Origin: Trichoplax adhaerens
Lineage: Eukaryota; Placozoa; Uniplacotomia; Trichoplacea; Trichoplacidae
DNA length: 64,000 nt
Reading direction: 5' to 3'
Assembly: GCF_000150275.1 (NCBI RefSeq)
Contig: NW_002060947.1
Span: 6,597,211-6,661,210, forward strand
Part shown: one piece after another, positions 26,067 through 39,203 of the stretch
Numbering within the stretch: position 1 is the stretch's first letter
Layout of the letters: the number at the start of each line of letters is the position of its first letter
Position numbers and translations under genes: made by a program
The notes under the pieces: generated by a model
The model's database searches: none
Seen by the model: the letters and a program-made list of their open reading frames with translations, nothing else
What the model was told of the DNA's origin: nothing

Positions 26067-27794
26067 TCTTGTTTCAGAGGCTTTATAGTATATCATGGCA
26101 GTTTAATAGAATATTAAGTTAGGTACATTTGGTAGAAATATTGTGCAAATGCCGTATTAATAAAGTTGTAATGTAATATGAATTTCCAGCTTGTTAGCTG
26201 TATGAGTTTCGTATTTATTATATTAGCTAAGTTCGATATGCATTAATTTAGCTTTAATTAACTATACGAACATATCAGTAAGGATAAGAATCGTGATGGC
26301 TATCTTAATGGATATTCGAAGTTAGCCATTCTAGTATGATACTACTATCTTAGATGCCCCCCCCCGTTCAACCTGATAACCGAGTCTGCACAAATATCGG
26401 CAGCAGGTTTTTGTAATATTAGAGGAAGTACCTTGTCGGGGCATAGTCATTATTTAATGGTTTTAAATTAATCGCTGGTAAGATAAAGTAATTTTTATGA
26501 AAAAATACTTATCATTACAATTATAGTGATATCAAATTGTTGTCGCAGTATTACAGAGTAAATCCATGTTGTGAATTATTAAGTTGGACGCATATCCTCG
26601 TTTTTGTGTTGGTGGCTTTTATTAGGTCAACTATGTACGTATTAAACTGGGTATTTTTGTTTTTGCTATTTTCAGAGTTGGAAGTTAGCTTATTAACTGT
26701 AATGCTAAGCCATTACCAAATTGCGTATGACAATGAACGATAATCCCATCACTGTGTGTAGAAGTGAAAGGCATGATAAATTTGCCAATTAAAATTCCAT
26801 TATAAAGGTATGAGAAAAAATCCAACTAGTTATCAAAGTACTTTCTTTTAAGTACATTTCCACTGTATTATCTATTTCTGTAGATGTCACGACTAAGGAG
26901 ATTATATAAAATGGGTATACTGTACTTTCGTTGATCCAATAAAAACTACTTCGTAACTTAATATTAAGTACTGTACCTTTTAACCGACAGACAAGTTTAT
27001 GGTCAAGGAGTACAGTATACTCTTTTACTGCGCTAATGGCTTTTTGTTTAGCTCCAATTTTTTATACAGTTTGCATAACTATGATGAATAGATTTCATTC
27101 ATTTCCTCTAATAAATTCTAATTAGTCCATTAATCTAATTACAGGAATGACTCAACATCCTTTCTTCTTAACCCTTTGTATGCTCCACTATAGGATTCGC
27201 TGTGACCAACGCTAGATTTTATCGTCTTAAATTTGAACTAATAGATGTCTAATTAATAGTACCATAGCACAGACAGTGATCAAAGTATACACCTTTATTT
27301 CTATCATTTGTACAATCTGAGTCAAAAATTTACGCAGTAAAACTGATTCAAATTTACAGTTAAGTTGAATTATTTCACATCAGATAGCAGAAGAAAATTT
27401 CCAATAGCTTATTCTTGCCGTAAAGTTGCTTGTCTTTCCCTTAAAATGATCGAGAAAAACTAGGGAAAATGAGTTTTTAAACTGGAGTTTATGCACTGTC
27501 TGTGATGACCTTCATTGAGAAAAAATCTCTTTGAATTGAACACTTAGGAATACGAATACCATCGTCATGGAGAGTTAACAGTGTAGGGAAATGAATATCA
27601 TGGGCCTGTAAAGTTCACAGTATTCAACGTACAACTGCAGATGCGAATAGTGTTGATATTCCCTTTACTGTTCATTTACTTCTTTTTGCTGGCCAATATG
27701 GTAAAGTCCCCTGTTTGGTTTTGCAGGCCCGATCGATCTTTGTGGTGGAAAGAGTTGAAGAAAGTCCATCTGGTTGTCCTTCTGTAGCACCTCT

Positions 27795-27960
27795 TTTGAT
27801 GTACTGTACTGTACCGTCATGGACTACAATATTAAACTACAGTACAGTACTGTACTCCGTGGTACTGTACACTGTACCGAACGCCATGTTTTGAACTGGA
27901 TTTTGAACCCCTACTGAACTGTATAGTCCTGTACTAGATGTACAGTATAGTACTGTATTT
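27795..27960. repeat. Patch of GTAC-centred palindromes
   Basis: Repeated overlapping units such as GTACTGTAC and ACAGTACAGTACTGTAC, each nearly identical to its own reverse complement, occupy this patch. Similar patches occur at 13830-13890 and much more densely at 55790-56960. Confidence 0.7.
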
Positions 27961-29099
27961 GTAGTGTTGTATGTGCAGTATTTGGGCAGTTGCGATCACC
28001 TAACCTGTGAAATTGATTTAGTTCTTCTCGCCCTAGTCGGTGAAGTTTTACACAATCTGCAAATCCTAACCAATGCAGGACGACGAAAGGCAACCTTTGG
28101 TATGTATAACAAATATATTAGGAGTTATTCGTGGTGGGATATTGTCATTCAGTGTCTATATACTTACAGAAGGGAACTCCATTGCGCTTGTTTTTCAAAT
28201 TTTGAATGTCCATTAGCGTCTTTGATCAACGTACAATATTTTCTCATTGCTGTTTCACTGGCAAAAAAAAAATGAGATTTATCGTGAATGGAGATTAAAA
28301 TTGTGATGAAATTATTACGGATCAACACCATTCGAGGCTACACTATTCTATGTATGTTATATACAACTTTAAGTATAGAAAGAACGCCTTAGATTAGAAA
28401 AATATTGGGACGCACTTGATCAAGTGGACGGCACAGTGAAGAAATACTTGGAATAATTAATGTTCAATTGGATCTTCTTGATATTAGACAAAATAGCCAA
28501 GATTATTCTTCAATTTTCTTACAGTGATGATAAAATAGAGTTTACCTAGTTAGTACTTAAGAATCGCTATTTAAAAGGGTATTGATTGCTTATTTTGATT
28601 CTCTTTTGAAAGAATCAAAATAAAAGTCTATAATTCATATACCTGTATACACGAGTATCCAAATTATGACTTTTGTCAGTAACGCAAATTACAGAAAATG
28701 TAAATCTGGATCGATTGCTATGCGTCTAGATATGATTATTAACTTTTAAAAAAGATTCCATTAATAAGGATAAATACTTTGCAAGCATGTACAAGATTCG
28801 AGTGAACACTTTTATTAACCTAAAACAACATAAAGATTTAAAATGGGAAATAGAGAAAAAAAAAGTACACAAGAGTCGATACTGTGCTATATCGACTGTT
28901 CGATACAGCACAGTGCCGTAGCTGACACAGTATAGCTATCGAGGGCCGTCACGGAACTTCATTTTATATGCGCATATAGTGCTGACGCGATTGGTTCCTC
29001 TACTCCTACTTTACTGTATATACACTATGGGGTGCCACACACAAAGATCAGGCGTTCCATACTTGACCCATAGAGTAGAATACATAGAGATCAGTCGTG

Positions 29100-29705
29100 G
29101 AGCCAATGTACCTACTATGCTGTATTATATATTTAAAATACCCATCTAATGTAGCAAGGAAAGTCCTCACTAAATCATCTAATGTTAGAATTGCTGATGG
29201 ACGATATCTGGATGAAGTACATCTAATGGCATATGCGTATAAGTGTATTTAGTAAAATTGCAATAGTTTCTAAATAAACTTATCATTTAATATCGGATCC
29301 AATGTACATACTGTACAGTATTGTATTTTTTTAAAACACCCATCTAATGTAGTAAGGAAAGTCCTCTCTAAATCATCTAATATTAGAATTGCTGATGGAC
29401 GATATCTGGATGAAGTACATCTAATGGCATAGGCGTATAAATGTATTTACTGTTAGTAAAAATCATAATAGTTTCTGAATAAACTTATTATTTAATATTG
29501 GACCCAATGCACATACTGTACAGTATTGTATTGTTTTAAAACACCCATCTAATGTAGTAAGGAAAGTCCTCACTAAATCATCTAATATTAGAATTACTGA
29601 TGGACGATATCTGGATGAAGTACACCTAATAGCATATGCGTATAAATGTATCTAGTAAAATTATAATAGTTTCTGAATAAACTTATTATTGAATATCGGA
29701 TCCGT
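29100..29705. repeat. Three tandem copies of an about 200-base unit
   Basis: The block CCCATCTAATGTAG(C/T)AAGGAA recurs at 29141, 29339 and 29544, with CTGATGGACGATATCTGGAT and AATAAACTTATxATT at matching places in each copy. Spacings are 198 and 205 bases. Copies are highly similar, so the amplification is young. It sits just upstream of the NDFIP-like exons. Confidence 0.9.
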
Positions 29706-29878
29706 ATTATAATGACTGTATTATTGGTGTTAATTGGACGCGGCTATTAACAGGGTTCTACATCACTGCCAAAAATACCTGTGCATTAACGCTACTGTCA
29801 AATATTCACGCTTGATTTCCTTACAAGACTTCAAAATTGGAGCTTTGTTGATTTTTTCTACTTCCTTGGTCCATTTAG

Positions 29879-31651
29879 GTTGCCAATGAAGAAAGATCAC
29901 ATACTGATGAAAATGATGAAACTCAGCCTATCATGGAGGCTACCCATTCGGATGGAAATCAGGTGGAAATGCAACAAGAATGCGAACACAGTGAAAATGC
30001 ACCTGCAATATCCAGCTCTACGGATTTGAATCATGAAGCACTTTGCCCACAATACGATTCTCCGCCGCCTGTTGCAAATCTCGAAGATTACCCAATAGCT
30101 TCGGAATTACCTCCTGAATATGACAGTGGATACAATCAGGGTAAGCTTTGGCCGTCAATTCAAAGTCAACTAGCACTTGACGAATGATATGATGATCGAG
30201 ATTTAATATCTGTATGCGCTATTAATTTATGTAGCATTAAAAATGTATATTTACCCAATAGCTTCAGAATTACCTCCAGAATATGACAGTCGATACAATC
30301 AGGGTAAGCTTTGGCCGTCAATTCAAAGCCAACTAGCACTTGACGAATGATATAGTGATCGAGATTTAATGTCTGTATGCCCTATTAATTCGTGTAGCAG
30401 TAAAAATGTATATATCAGGACTGGCTTGATGATCTTTAATTTCTGTGCATTATATCTTCTTGTAGACTGGGGTAAAAATCAATCTACTGCACTTCCGCAA
30501 TCTAGTCAATCCGTTGCTCAACATCAGCATTATCAAATTGACCCAAGAAGTATGCATATTCCAAGGATACCGACATACGATGAAGCTGAAAGACATAAGC
30601 AAGGTTCCGTTCGGGTAAGAATGCACAAGTAGGCGAAATAGGCTTTGTGCAGTAGTTACTAATGTTGAAGTACGGCTATGATCCAAACCCTATACTATGT
30701 GACTTACTTAATTGGAACTAATTGAAGAGTCTCATTTGTTAACCGTCTATCATTAATCTTTTCGTTATGTAATAGCCAAGGCGTCGGCGTGAAGAGGAAC
30801 TTACTGATGGTGAGTACTAGAGTTTAATTATATGTCATCTACTTTAAGTTTACCACAGGAAATGGACTACAAACTGCAAGCGACATGTCATTGTAACTTG
30901 TTTTATCTTTTATCGTAGATGAACTTGGAACAGGATTTGCTTTTATGGGTTCAATGTTTGGTAAGCTTGACTTTGTTTTACTGTAGTCTAATCTAGTCAT
31001 AAAGAATACATAAGTAACAATTATTTATTGAAGTTATTATACTTTATCTGCTAATGACTAAATATTATACACTATGTAAGTTGAAATAACACGGTATATC
31101 TATCAATTATCTAGTATCATTCATATTTAGTTGGATTGGCTTTATAATTTGCTACTGTGCTAGTAGCACTGTAGCCGGACGTTACGGAGCATTTGCCGGA
31201 TTTGGTTTATCACTTATTAAATGGGCTATAATATTACAGGTATACAAATTATTGTTCAAGTTAATAAAATTGGAAACTGTTTCAAGATAGGCTATAGGCC
31301 AGAAAGTTGATCACAATGTATTTTCTATACTGAAAGCATCAGTTAAGCTTATGTTGCACAAATACTCTTTTCTTATTAATCAAGCATGTCAAATTTGACG
31401 GCAGTACTAATGGAGATAATTGGCTCTGGTGGCTCGTAGTTGCTTTCGGTAAGCAAGATTAGTTAAAATTACTGTAAAAAATGTTCCTGATTCCTGATTA
31501 TTATTTAGCCCCAGTGATGATATCGACTTTAGGTTTCTGCCGGTTGCTAAAATTAGTACTCTTTTAAATAGGTTGGTTTATATTTATGAGAGCTGTCATT
31601 GTTTACTATCGGATTAAGAATCTTGTCAGAAATCGTCAGCTGGCCCCGTAA
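29879..31651 (+). CDS. NDFIP-like adaptor of NEDD4-family ubiquitin ligases (5' exon not found)
   Basis: Exons: 29879-30140, (30235-30303 optional), 30466-30614, 30776-30809, 30919-30960, 31115-31239, 31385-31448 and 31572-31651. They join in frame and give 251 residues without the optional exon and without the missing first exon. The cytoplasmic part carries a true PY motif, LPPEYDS, plus weaker CPQYDS and IPTYDEAERHK, which binds WW domains of NEDD4-type E3 ligases. Three membrane segments follow: FVSFIFSWIGFII, then GRYGAFAGFGLSLIKWAIIL, then WLWWLVVAFGWFIF. The order AGRYGA..GFGLSLIKW..WLWW is diagnostic for NDFIP1/2, Golgi and endosome proteins that recruit the ligases to membrane cargo. 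The first listed exon begins at an acceptor in phase 0 (VANEER), so the initiator ATG lies further upstream; an in-frame ATG at 29933 is a fallback. AATAAA occurs at 32292. Confidence 0.88.
30088..30413. repeat. 163-base tandem duplication containing a PY-motif exon end
   Basis: Copy 1 (about 30088-30250) covers the end of an NDFIP-like exon plus the start of its intron. Copy 2 (about 30251-30413) repeats it with few changes, donor GTAAGC included. In copy 2 the upstream end abuts a TATGTAG acceptor-like site from copy 1's intron, giving a 69-base candidate exon (30235-30303) that keeps the frame and encodes LPPEYDS again. Confidence 0.88.
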
Positions 31652-33077
31652 TACGAACGTCAAGTAATCTACGTTGTGACTGTAAAGCATCTCCTATTTA
31701 AGTATGATAATGTCATCATTTTAGCAGTTTAACCAATAAGACATACTGCGTTGCGAATTGACGTACAGAAGCGGAGCAATTTGTTAAGGTTTATTCCAGA
31801 TTCAATTGCAAAATTATTATATTGTGAACATAAATTATTGAATTTTTAGTGTGGTTTGGTGATATAACGTAAATTGATGTCACATCGTAGCGATATTTAT
31901 ATGGTATAAAGTTGCTTTACAACATTATAGATCGCTGCAATATAATAGTGTATTACTATCATTCCAATCAATATTCTGAATTTCGATAAAACTCATACCT
32001 ATGGGTTATAATTAATTAATAGTGCGATATCATGTCATCATTTTATTGTTATGACTTTCTTTTATTCTTAACATACAATGTGCTGTCATCTGATACTCAA
32101 TTTAGCATATATATTTGCAAAATCACTTGCTGTTTTGATCATAATCTTCAAAACTACCGTAGATCTATAATAGTTAAGCACTGAAATTAATTGGCAAAGC
32201 TAAGAAAAGTTTAACGCTAGCGCATATTGTTTATTGTAATAAAAATATTGTAATATATGTTAAGCAGTAAATGTAAGTGCTACTTGAGCGCAATAAATGT
32301 ATAGCGCAGTTGCTGATTATACACCTGTTGTAGTACTTTAAAAGTGTTATAAACGGTCTATATCCATGAATTTGACAGTGCCTAGCTTTATGTAATTTCA
32401 TAAATACTTCCGTATAAAGGCATTTAAGAATTTAACGCAAGATATTGTGGCAAAAACATTGAAAGTGCATGTTCCGTAGTTCTAGTCAGACGACAATTTT
32501 GCTCCTTTTTGGGGGGCATTTTTAAAATTTTAATGAGCCGACCTCGTAACGATAGCAGTTATTGCAGAGTGGAATCCTAGCACGAAAAATAGATTCATCA
32601 TTTTCGAGATGGAATACAGATTCTTCATGGATATAATATTTAGAATCTATAGGGTATATTGTCCTGCATGAAACAACATCGATAGTAAACGAATGGAACG
32701 TTTCATATTTTTAAAAACATGTAGCTCTAATACGAGGTATTTACATGCATCACAGCCAAGCACCAAATTAAAAATTTTTATTACCTGATAATATTGCAGT
32801 ACAGGGTCGATGGTGCTGTATATTTTCTTTTTGCACATCTTACCAAATATAATGAAAACATTTCTATGAAATATCGTACAGCCCTTGTAACCAAGTATGA
32901 CATGTGAACATTTTAATAGATAGGTAGTACTTAATTCTTGATAGAAGAAACGGTAATAACATTACCGATCCAATCTGAAAGCAACACTCATTCCTAAAAT
33001 GTTAATGCACTTTGTGAATATGCTACAGAAATTGAAATATAATTTAATAGTATTAAATGTTGTATAGTTTAGATTTT
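31652..33077. other. Intergenic / 3' flank of the NDFIP-like gene
   Basis: Poly(A)-signal candidates AATAAA at about 32238 and 32292 fit the 3' end of the plus-strand gene. No further gene is seen. Confidence 0.5.
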
Positions 33078-33470
33078 TTATACAGTTGTTATAGTAGCTG
33101 TATTGTTATAAGTTGAGCTACTATTTCTTCCAAGCATATATAGGGAATTAGTTTGAAAATAGCAGTACCGACAACAATTTATCAAGTATCTCAATGGATG
33201 ATATAAAATGAGTGTGGGAAAACATACTAAACTTAAAGCAATCAAAATTGTATATCTTTTAAGGCATTCATAAGGTTTCTGCTCATAGTTTTTGCAGGAG
33301 CATGGATCTTCTATATTCATATTAGGGTATTCTTTATCATTACTGAAATGATAGAATAGGCCTACCAGGCAAAAATAGCATGTACAGCACTTAATAGCGT
33401 TTTCAGAATGATTGAGGCATTGATACCAAGCGCGAAAACATGGTTTGCATATAGTAACGGATTCACTCAT
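33078..33470 (-). CDS. Divergent Sprouty-like cysteine-rich protein, 130 aa
   Basis: A single-exon frame of 130 codons contains the core of the Sprouty (SPR) domain. The series of cysteines C8, C11, C18, C28, C29, C31, C34 leads to GLFYHFSND (37-45) and then DPCSCK (55-60). A hydrophobic stretch LIALSLVCFPTLILYHP and a closing CCRYC follow. In Sprouty and Spred proteins the same order is C.C...GLFYHCSND, then DNPCSCS, then LSLFLPCLWCYLPxxGC..LC..CY; these proteins bind membranes and dampen receptor tyrosine kinase to Ras/ERK signalling. Here the cysteine after GLFYH is phenylalanine (F42) and the usual N-terminal CGKCKC part is absent. Either an upstream exon was not found or this is a shortened relative. 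The family call is from motif order, not from alignment. Confidence 0.65.
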   Translation of the reverse strand: MSESVTICKPCFRAWYQCLNHSENAIKCCTCYFCLVGLFYHFSNDKEYPNMNIEDPCSCKNYEQKPYECLKRYTILIALSLVCFPTLILYHPLRYLINCCRYCYFQTNSLYMLGRNSSSTYNNTATITTV

Positions 33471-36400
33471 CGTTAGACGTATTGTACCAGTAATTACAGT
33501 CCAATAAATAGCTTCTTAGTTGCACCTTCCCTAGATTTTATGAGAACAAAAATAAATATAAATGCTATAGTATATTACTTGTTTATTATAAGGTTACAAG
33601 ATCAACATGAGGACTTACAAGTTAGACATAGCATTTGTCTAAAGTTAACCTATTTAAGGTCTAGTTTATCGCTTCCTATGAAAAGAAGACTAGGTAAATT
33701 TGCCATTTTCTGACGTCAGGATAATTACTAGGCAGACTCTCATAACGATACAATAGTAAAGCATCAAACTCGAACGTTGCAGGACTGGAAAGAATACCGT
33801 ATTTAATGATGTCTGCAGCGAGAGTAACTACTCCTACTCTTTCTCCATTTATACAACATTGTATAAATATGTATAAATGCGTGTACGTTATTGTTAGTGG
33901 ATGGTTAGGAACCTCTATATGCTAATTGTGGTTGTATTGGTTTAAGATAAGTCTCGAATCCTTTACAGTCAGTTGGTGCTCTAAGTGTGTGTCTCCCTTT
34001 TGACACAATCTATAGTATTACATAGATCACAGAACATTCTTGGAATACATGCAGCACTCCAATAATAGAATATGTCCATACAAGGTCCAGATAGAGTTGT
34101 ATTACAATTTGAGCAAGAGTTAACATTATCGATGGTGTTACCTTAATTACCCGAGCCATAAACTACTGAGAGTCTATTGCATAGTACATATGTCCTAGGA
34201 GCGTGCATTTTCAATATTAAGATTTCATGATGCAACATCTTACCCATCCATGTTAGTATTGACATAATTTGTAGTATGAATGTAATCCATCGAGCTTTTT
34301 AAAGAAGGAAAGAGCTAATGTAGCAGCGTCGTACTCTTTTAAAATATTGATCTCAAGTTTGTAAATTGAGATAATGCTGTCGAGTGTTGTCAGTATGATG
34401 TAACCATTTTAACTTGAATATTACTTCCTTACAGTATACTATGTTCTCTCTTCATCGTTACCAAATATATTAACAATTAAGCATTGATATCCATACTTCT
34501 TGTAAAACAGTAATGATGAATATCTCTCCTATGTCTAGTCTATTTTGTACAATGTATGCATTACAGTATTGAACTTGCCTTGTCCTCTATCCTATATTGG
34601 TTACAAGGTTATGGGACGAGTAATGTTATGTCTAACTCACAAGGACAATGCCAGAGATTAATCATTAGAAATATATTCACGATATGGTATGGAGATCCAT
34701 GTCATCGCAACATCATAACTGCGAATATTCTCTCTAATGTTCAGTATTTTGTGGAAGGATTGACTATATTGCACTTACCTCCTCTATCGTTTGTAGTGTG
34801 TGGTGAGTTTGGAAATAATGCTACCATTTTCACTTGAACATGGCATAAATGACGTATATTAAAGTATACTCTCTCTCTCTTTATCATTGTAAATATATTA
34901 ACAAATCAGTAATGATATCCATATTATTGCAAAACTGTCTGTATGAACATCTCTCCATCTTGCAGTATTTCATGAAAAGTATGAACTACAGTCTTATGCT
35001 TGCCTCGTCCTCTATCCCATATAGATCATAAGATTGGAAGATGTATAATGTTGTGTCTAACTCATAAGGACTATACGATACATTAATCATTAGGAATAAA
35101 CTAACAAATTAGCATTGAGATCCATGTTATCGCAACATCGCCGCTATCAATATCATTCCAACGTGTAGTATTTCACAGAAGGCATTAATCACAGTATTGA
35201 TCGCAAATTTGTAGTTTAAGGTGTATTGGATATCATATCGATCACTTTAAATAGAATATTTTATTACTCTAGCATAGCACATTCTCTCTCCATCGCTAGA
35301 AATTGGAAATACAATTTTCTACTGATGTTCACGTTATTGTAGCATGATAACGATGAACAATAATGTTTCATGTTTTCACTTAGCATAACCAACTTTCTTT
35401 CACTGTCCAAGGAGAGTTATGTGAGGTTAACAGTAAAACGTTGGTTATTGACACTGTAAATTTCACGAACTATGACTGCTATCTATACTACAATACTACT
35501 ACGCCATGTCTATATTACGGATCAAGTCTCCGTACACAAATTGCTAACTTTCCCACATTCCTCGTACAAATTGTTGACGTACAGGAGAAGACTTGTATCC
35601 TAGCATCATGCATATCAAGCAAGTATTGCAAACTAACATATATTCTTGATTGTAATATTGAATCCCCGACCAAGAGCATGCAAAATCTTCTAGCTTAAGT
35701 TAAATCACTTGTAAGATAAATTTTACCTTTAAAATAGAATACGCGAAAGTTTATTAAAAGTAAATTGAAGTAATAAATCTAGTCTGTGATATTGACTTGA
35801 TTCCTACATTTCTTATTGGAGTGCTTCCATTTCTCTTCATTATGAGAGACAGATGGATGATTGAGCATCAAGATGATGCTGCAAGCTACCTTAAAACTTT
35901 TCTACCTAGACTATTTCTGTTTTATCAACACTGGAAAGATAACTCTGTCACTCTTTTGAACTGCAGCTTACCTTCTCCTCAACAAAGATGGCGCTATCCA
36001 CGTAGGCTATAATAACTGCAATAGATTATAATATTTCGTAGTTAGGTCGATACCGAGGCCTTTCATAACTTCATTATCTTTCAACCATAACTTCTAGCTA
36101 AAATGGATACACTAGCAGTCGACGATGGTGATTAGATTCTCCAAGTAGTAGACGAATGAAAGAAGAAGAGATTGCCAACGATTCTTGCTCAACCAAAACA
36201 AAGTCAGCTGGCTGGTTCTTGCCGACTATTTGAATGTATCGGAAAGCTGGAACTGTATAGTGTGCAACTAGCTCGGTGTCTACTTTGGAACACACCCCTG
36301 TAGACAGTCCAGATTCCCTGTAGAGAAAATGTCACCCACTTTGACCCAAAACGATAGAGGATTGCTATGCTTTTAGCGTTTTAACAGTCTCTTTCTGTTA

Positions 36401-39188
36401 GTGTTGAAGTAACTATTGATGATAGATTGCTATACAATCTCATCCAGCATGCAAATCTACCAATCAATTGATTCAATTGAATAAATCCAAGGAAAATGAA
36501 ATGAATCAAGACAATTAATCGATCTTCTCCGCCATACTACATGCTATAGTATATCGTATATAATATTGGCCCGGTACTGCATACTATACTCTACCTGGAT
36601 TCAAGGGGCGTAGTCTACACTATTTATCTGCCCCAGCCCTTTCTAAAAATACTTGAGTAAAATGTCTTAGAACAGGAAGAAAGTTAATTTGATATTTTTG
36701 ACAGGAATTGATCGCAAACATGGAATAGTAGGCTGTTCATCATGATGATAATCACCTATTCCTATGATATTTTGGGGCCCATAAGTGTCATGTTATCGTT
36801 GTAGGCGATCAAGATGCTGCAAGCAAATCTTTAGGCAGACAGACTTTTTAAAAGTAAATGAAGGCAAAATATCGAAAAATTAATTATTTACTAAGCGATG
36901 CATTTTTTCCATCTCTTTTTCTTTAATTACTTGCTCTAATTTAAGAACATTCATGACTTTATATAACTATTTTGAAGCAGAACTGAGTAAAATACTACAA
37001 ATTTCGATATAATATTACTTAATTTAAAAAAATAAGCGAATTACAGAATCGGGCAACCCCTTTACGGATAAAAGTCTTTGCAATAACGCCGAAATGTCCG
37101 ACTGTCCAAATAGAATTTCCTGTCCGTGTCAATTTTAGGAGGCACATGCTGTAGCAGAGTATTGTATGAGGAGGATGCAGTGAGGAGCAGTAGTTGATTA
37201 ACGATTTTTATGGGCCATTCCAAATCAGCGAATTGACAAAGTGTGGATAGTCATGATTAATGGACGAAATGGAGGAATTGATGGCTATAGGGATACAGTA
37301 TCTCAAATAATACGATGACAAGATTTTGGATTTTTTGTCCATTTGACTTGATTCTAGGCGTGCGAATGAATTTTCGCAACTAGAGACAGTTTTACGTCAA
37401 CAATCTTCTAATTTAAAATACAAGTATGATCGATTTGAGATGATACTACCATGGACTACTAGCAGCATTTAGTAGTCTATGATTCTACATTATCATCAAG
37501 GTACCTATTTCCACTCTATTTCAATTCAGTGTCCGAATACCTGATTACATAGGAAAATGCTCTTCCTTCACATATTCATTCAGTAAAATAAAAATGCTAA
37601 GTTATTTCATATTTGCCATCTTCAACAGTAGATGATGCAATTAGAATATCTCGATTTAATTTACCGTAGAGTCTACGAGGATATCACTTAGAAGAATCGA
37701 TTCTTCATTAGAGTAAAATAACGACTGCATCGTGCTCGGATATGGGATCACTACCCGTATGTACTGTAGAGCATGCAGAAGATGAATGAATTGCATGCAG
37801 TAAATTGAAGCACTCAGTGAGTAGTCTCAGTTGGAGGCCATGCATTATTAACTTTCATCCAAACTTCCTGTTATTTCCTATCCAATAGCTGTAGTATAAG
37901 CTTGGCAGTATAAAGATATAGGAAGGGAAAGAATCAACTTCACTGTTGAATGATGCCATATTAAACGGTTGGAAAGGCAAGACCGATCGAAGGCATGCGC
38001 TTGATCAATTCGTCTATGTGTGGGAGGAAAGGGAGGTTTCTATTTACACTAATTGACAAGAAAGAAAACTTTCTCAATATTCAATTCAGTCTAATGCTTA
38101 GTACACCAGTGCATTCTAGCTCAGATCGACAATACCATGGCACGTTAAGCTAGCCTCCAATCAGCACTAATCATAACTTGGAAATGTGGTGAAGGTATCG
38201 TCAATTTTGCATCCTCAATCCAATCGAATAGCATGGCCATTAAGCCATTACATAAATAGCAGCTCCATTGAAATATGCTGTAGCAAACCTCTTGATCGAT
38301 CTAGACGATGAGTAAAACATGGCCATTTGTCGAAGATAGTAAAAGAGCCGATGGTACTCCATTGACAACTAGACAATACTATCTAACTGGGTTAACAATT
38401 GAACAAAAGAAAAACATATATTATTAATATTATCGAGTATAGGTGGCAGCGAATAACAAAAGGTAAGATGTTTACTTCACTCTTTGCCACTGAAAACTGG
38501 CATGGAGAAGAGTAGGAAAGAGTAGCTATCGCCGTTTAGGATATCTATATACACTTGAGCAGTGTTTGTGGATCGGACTGACTGACTACGTTGTCTATCT
38601 TGATCACACTTCCACTGGGATGAGTTGGAAAGCAACGAGGAGGAGGAGGAGGAGGCGGTAGCAATTATCATCATTGGACAGTTGATTAGATTCATGACTT
38701 TATTGAAGAATAGTCGAAAAAGTATTCTTTCTACATTTATTCAAAGTCTTGTAAAGAAAACCAATTGACTTGAGTTGCTATTCCATCCTGTGCAATCAAC
38801 TTAAAAAGTAGATAAAATTACATGACAATCTTTGACATTTCATTATTGTTATTATTGTTGATATTGCCACTATTATTCCATTTTATCTTAATTTTAATTT
38901 TTCCTTCTCTCCTCCTTTTTTTTTGTGTGTCTGTATATGCCAATTCTTATTAAAACTGCCTATTACTGGGAAGGAGCTAGAGAAGAATCAATATCGTTCA
39001 TCGTGACGTGGGAATAATTTTATTGGCTCAATCTGCACTAGCACTAGTAATTTTACCTTCAATCAAGTCATTTTCAATCATGATCAGCAAGAATTAGAAC
39101 TACCATTATTTATTTCAATCTAAATCAACAATTATATTATCATTGCGTCTTCTATCTAAGATTGGTTGGATCTTAACATCACACTAGT
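33471..39188. other. Gene-poor stretch
   Basis: No exon chain is supported. The 60-93-codon frames at 34556-34837, 34849-35031, 35441-35698, 35797-36012 and 36098-36295 have no motif, and two of them lie inside the decayed duplication at 34400-35250. A short GGA repeat is at 38637-38654. A 5' exon of the Sprouty-like gene could be hidden near the left end. Confidence 0.45.
34400..35250. repeat. Old tandem duplication, about 425-base period
   Basis: Matching blocks lie about 425-427 bases apart. AGTATACT(A)xxTTCTCTCTxxATC occurs at 34433 and 34862, the latter followed by a TCTCTC run; CCTCTATCC(T/C)ATAT with GTTxTGTCTAACTCA repeats; and CCATGTxATCGCAACATC occurs at about 34697 and 35122. Copies are strongly diverged, so the event is old. 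Confidence 0.6.
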
Positions 39189-39203
39189 ATGGCTGCGTTA
39201 TGG
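39189..39203 (+). other. Possible minimal first exon (MAALW)
   Basis: ATG GCT GCG TTA TGG is followed at once by GTAAGT. This would be a five-codon phase-0 first exon. The next supported plus-strand exon is nearly 7 kb away (46183) and begins with its own ATG, so the link is unproven. Confidence 0.2.

Larger units (their letters stand above)
25137..29099. other. Intergenic, no gene supported
   Basis: Nothing coding could be supported. A run of nine C residues is at 26357-26365. Open frames at 26537-26743 and 27964-28275 (103 codons) have no motif; the latter starts inside a palindrome-rich patch. The first, short 5' exon of the NDFIP-like gene may lie somewhere in or just right of this stretch, but I could not place it. 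Confidence 0.45.

Noticed and set aside
27964-28275. A 103-codon open frame
   Set aside because: No recognisable motif or splice context; it begins in a palindrome-rich patch and an unrelated frame is open on the other strand.
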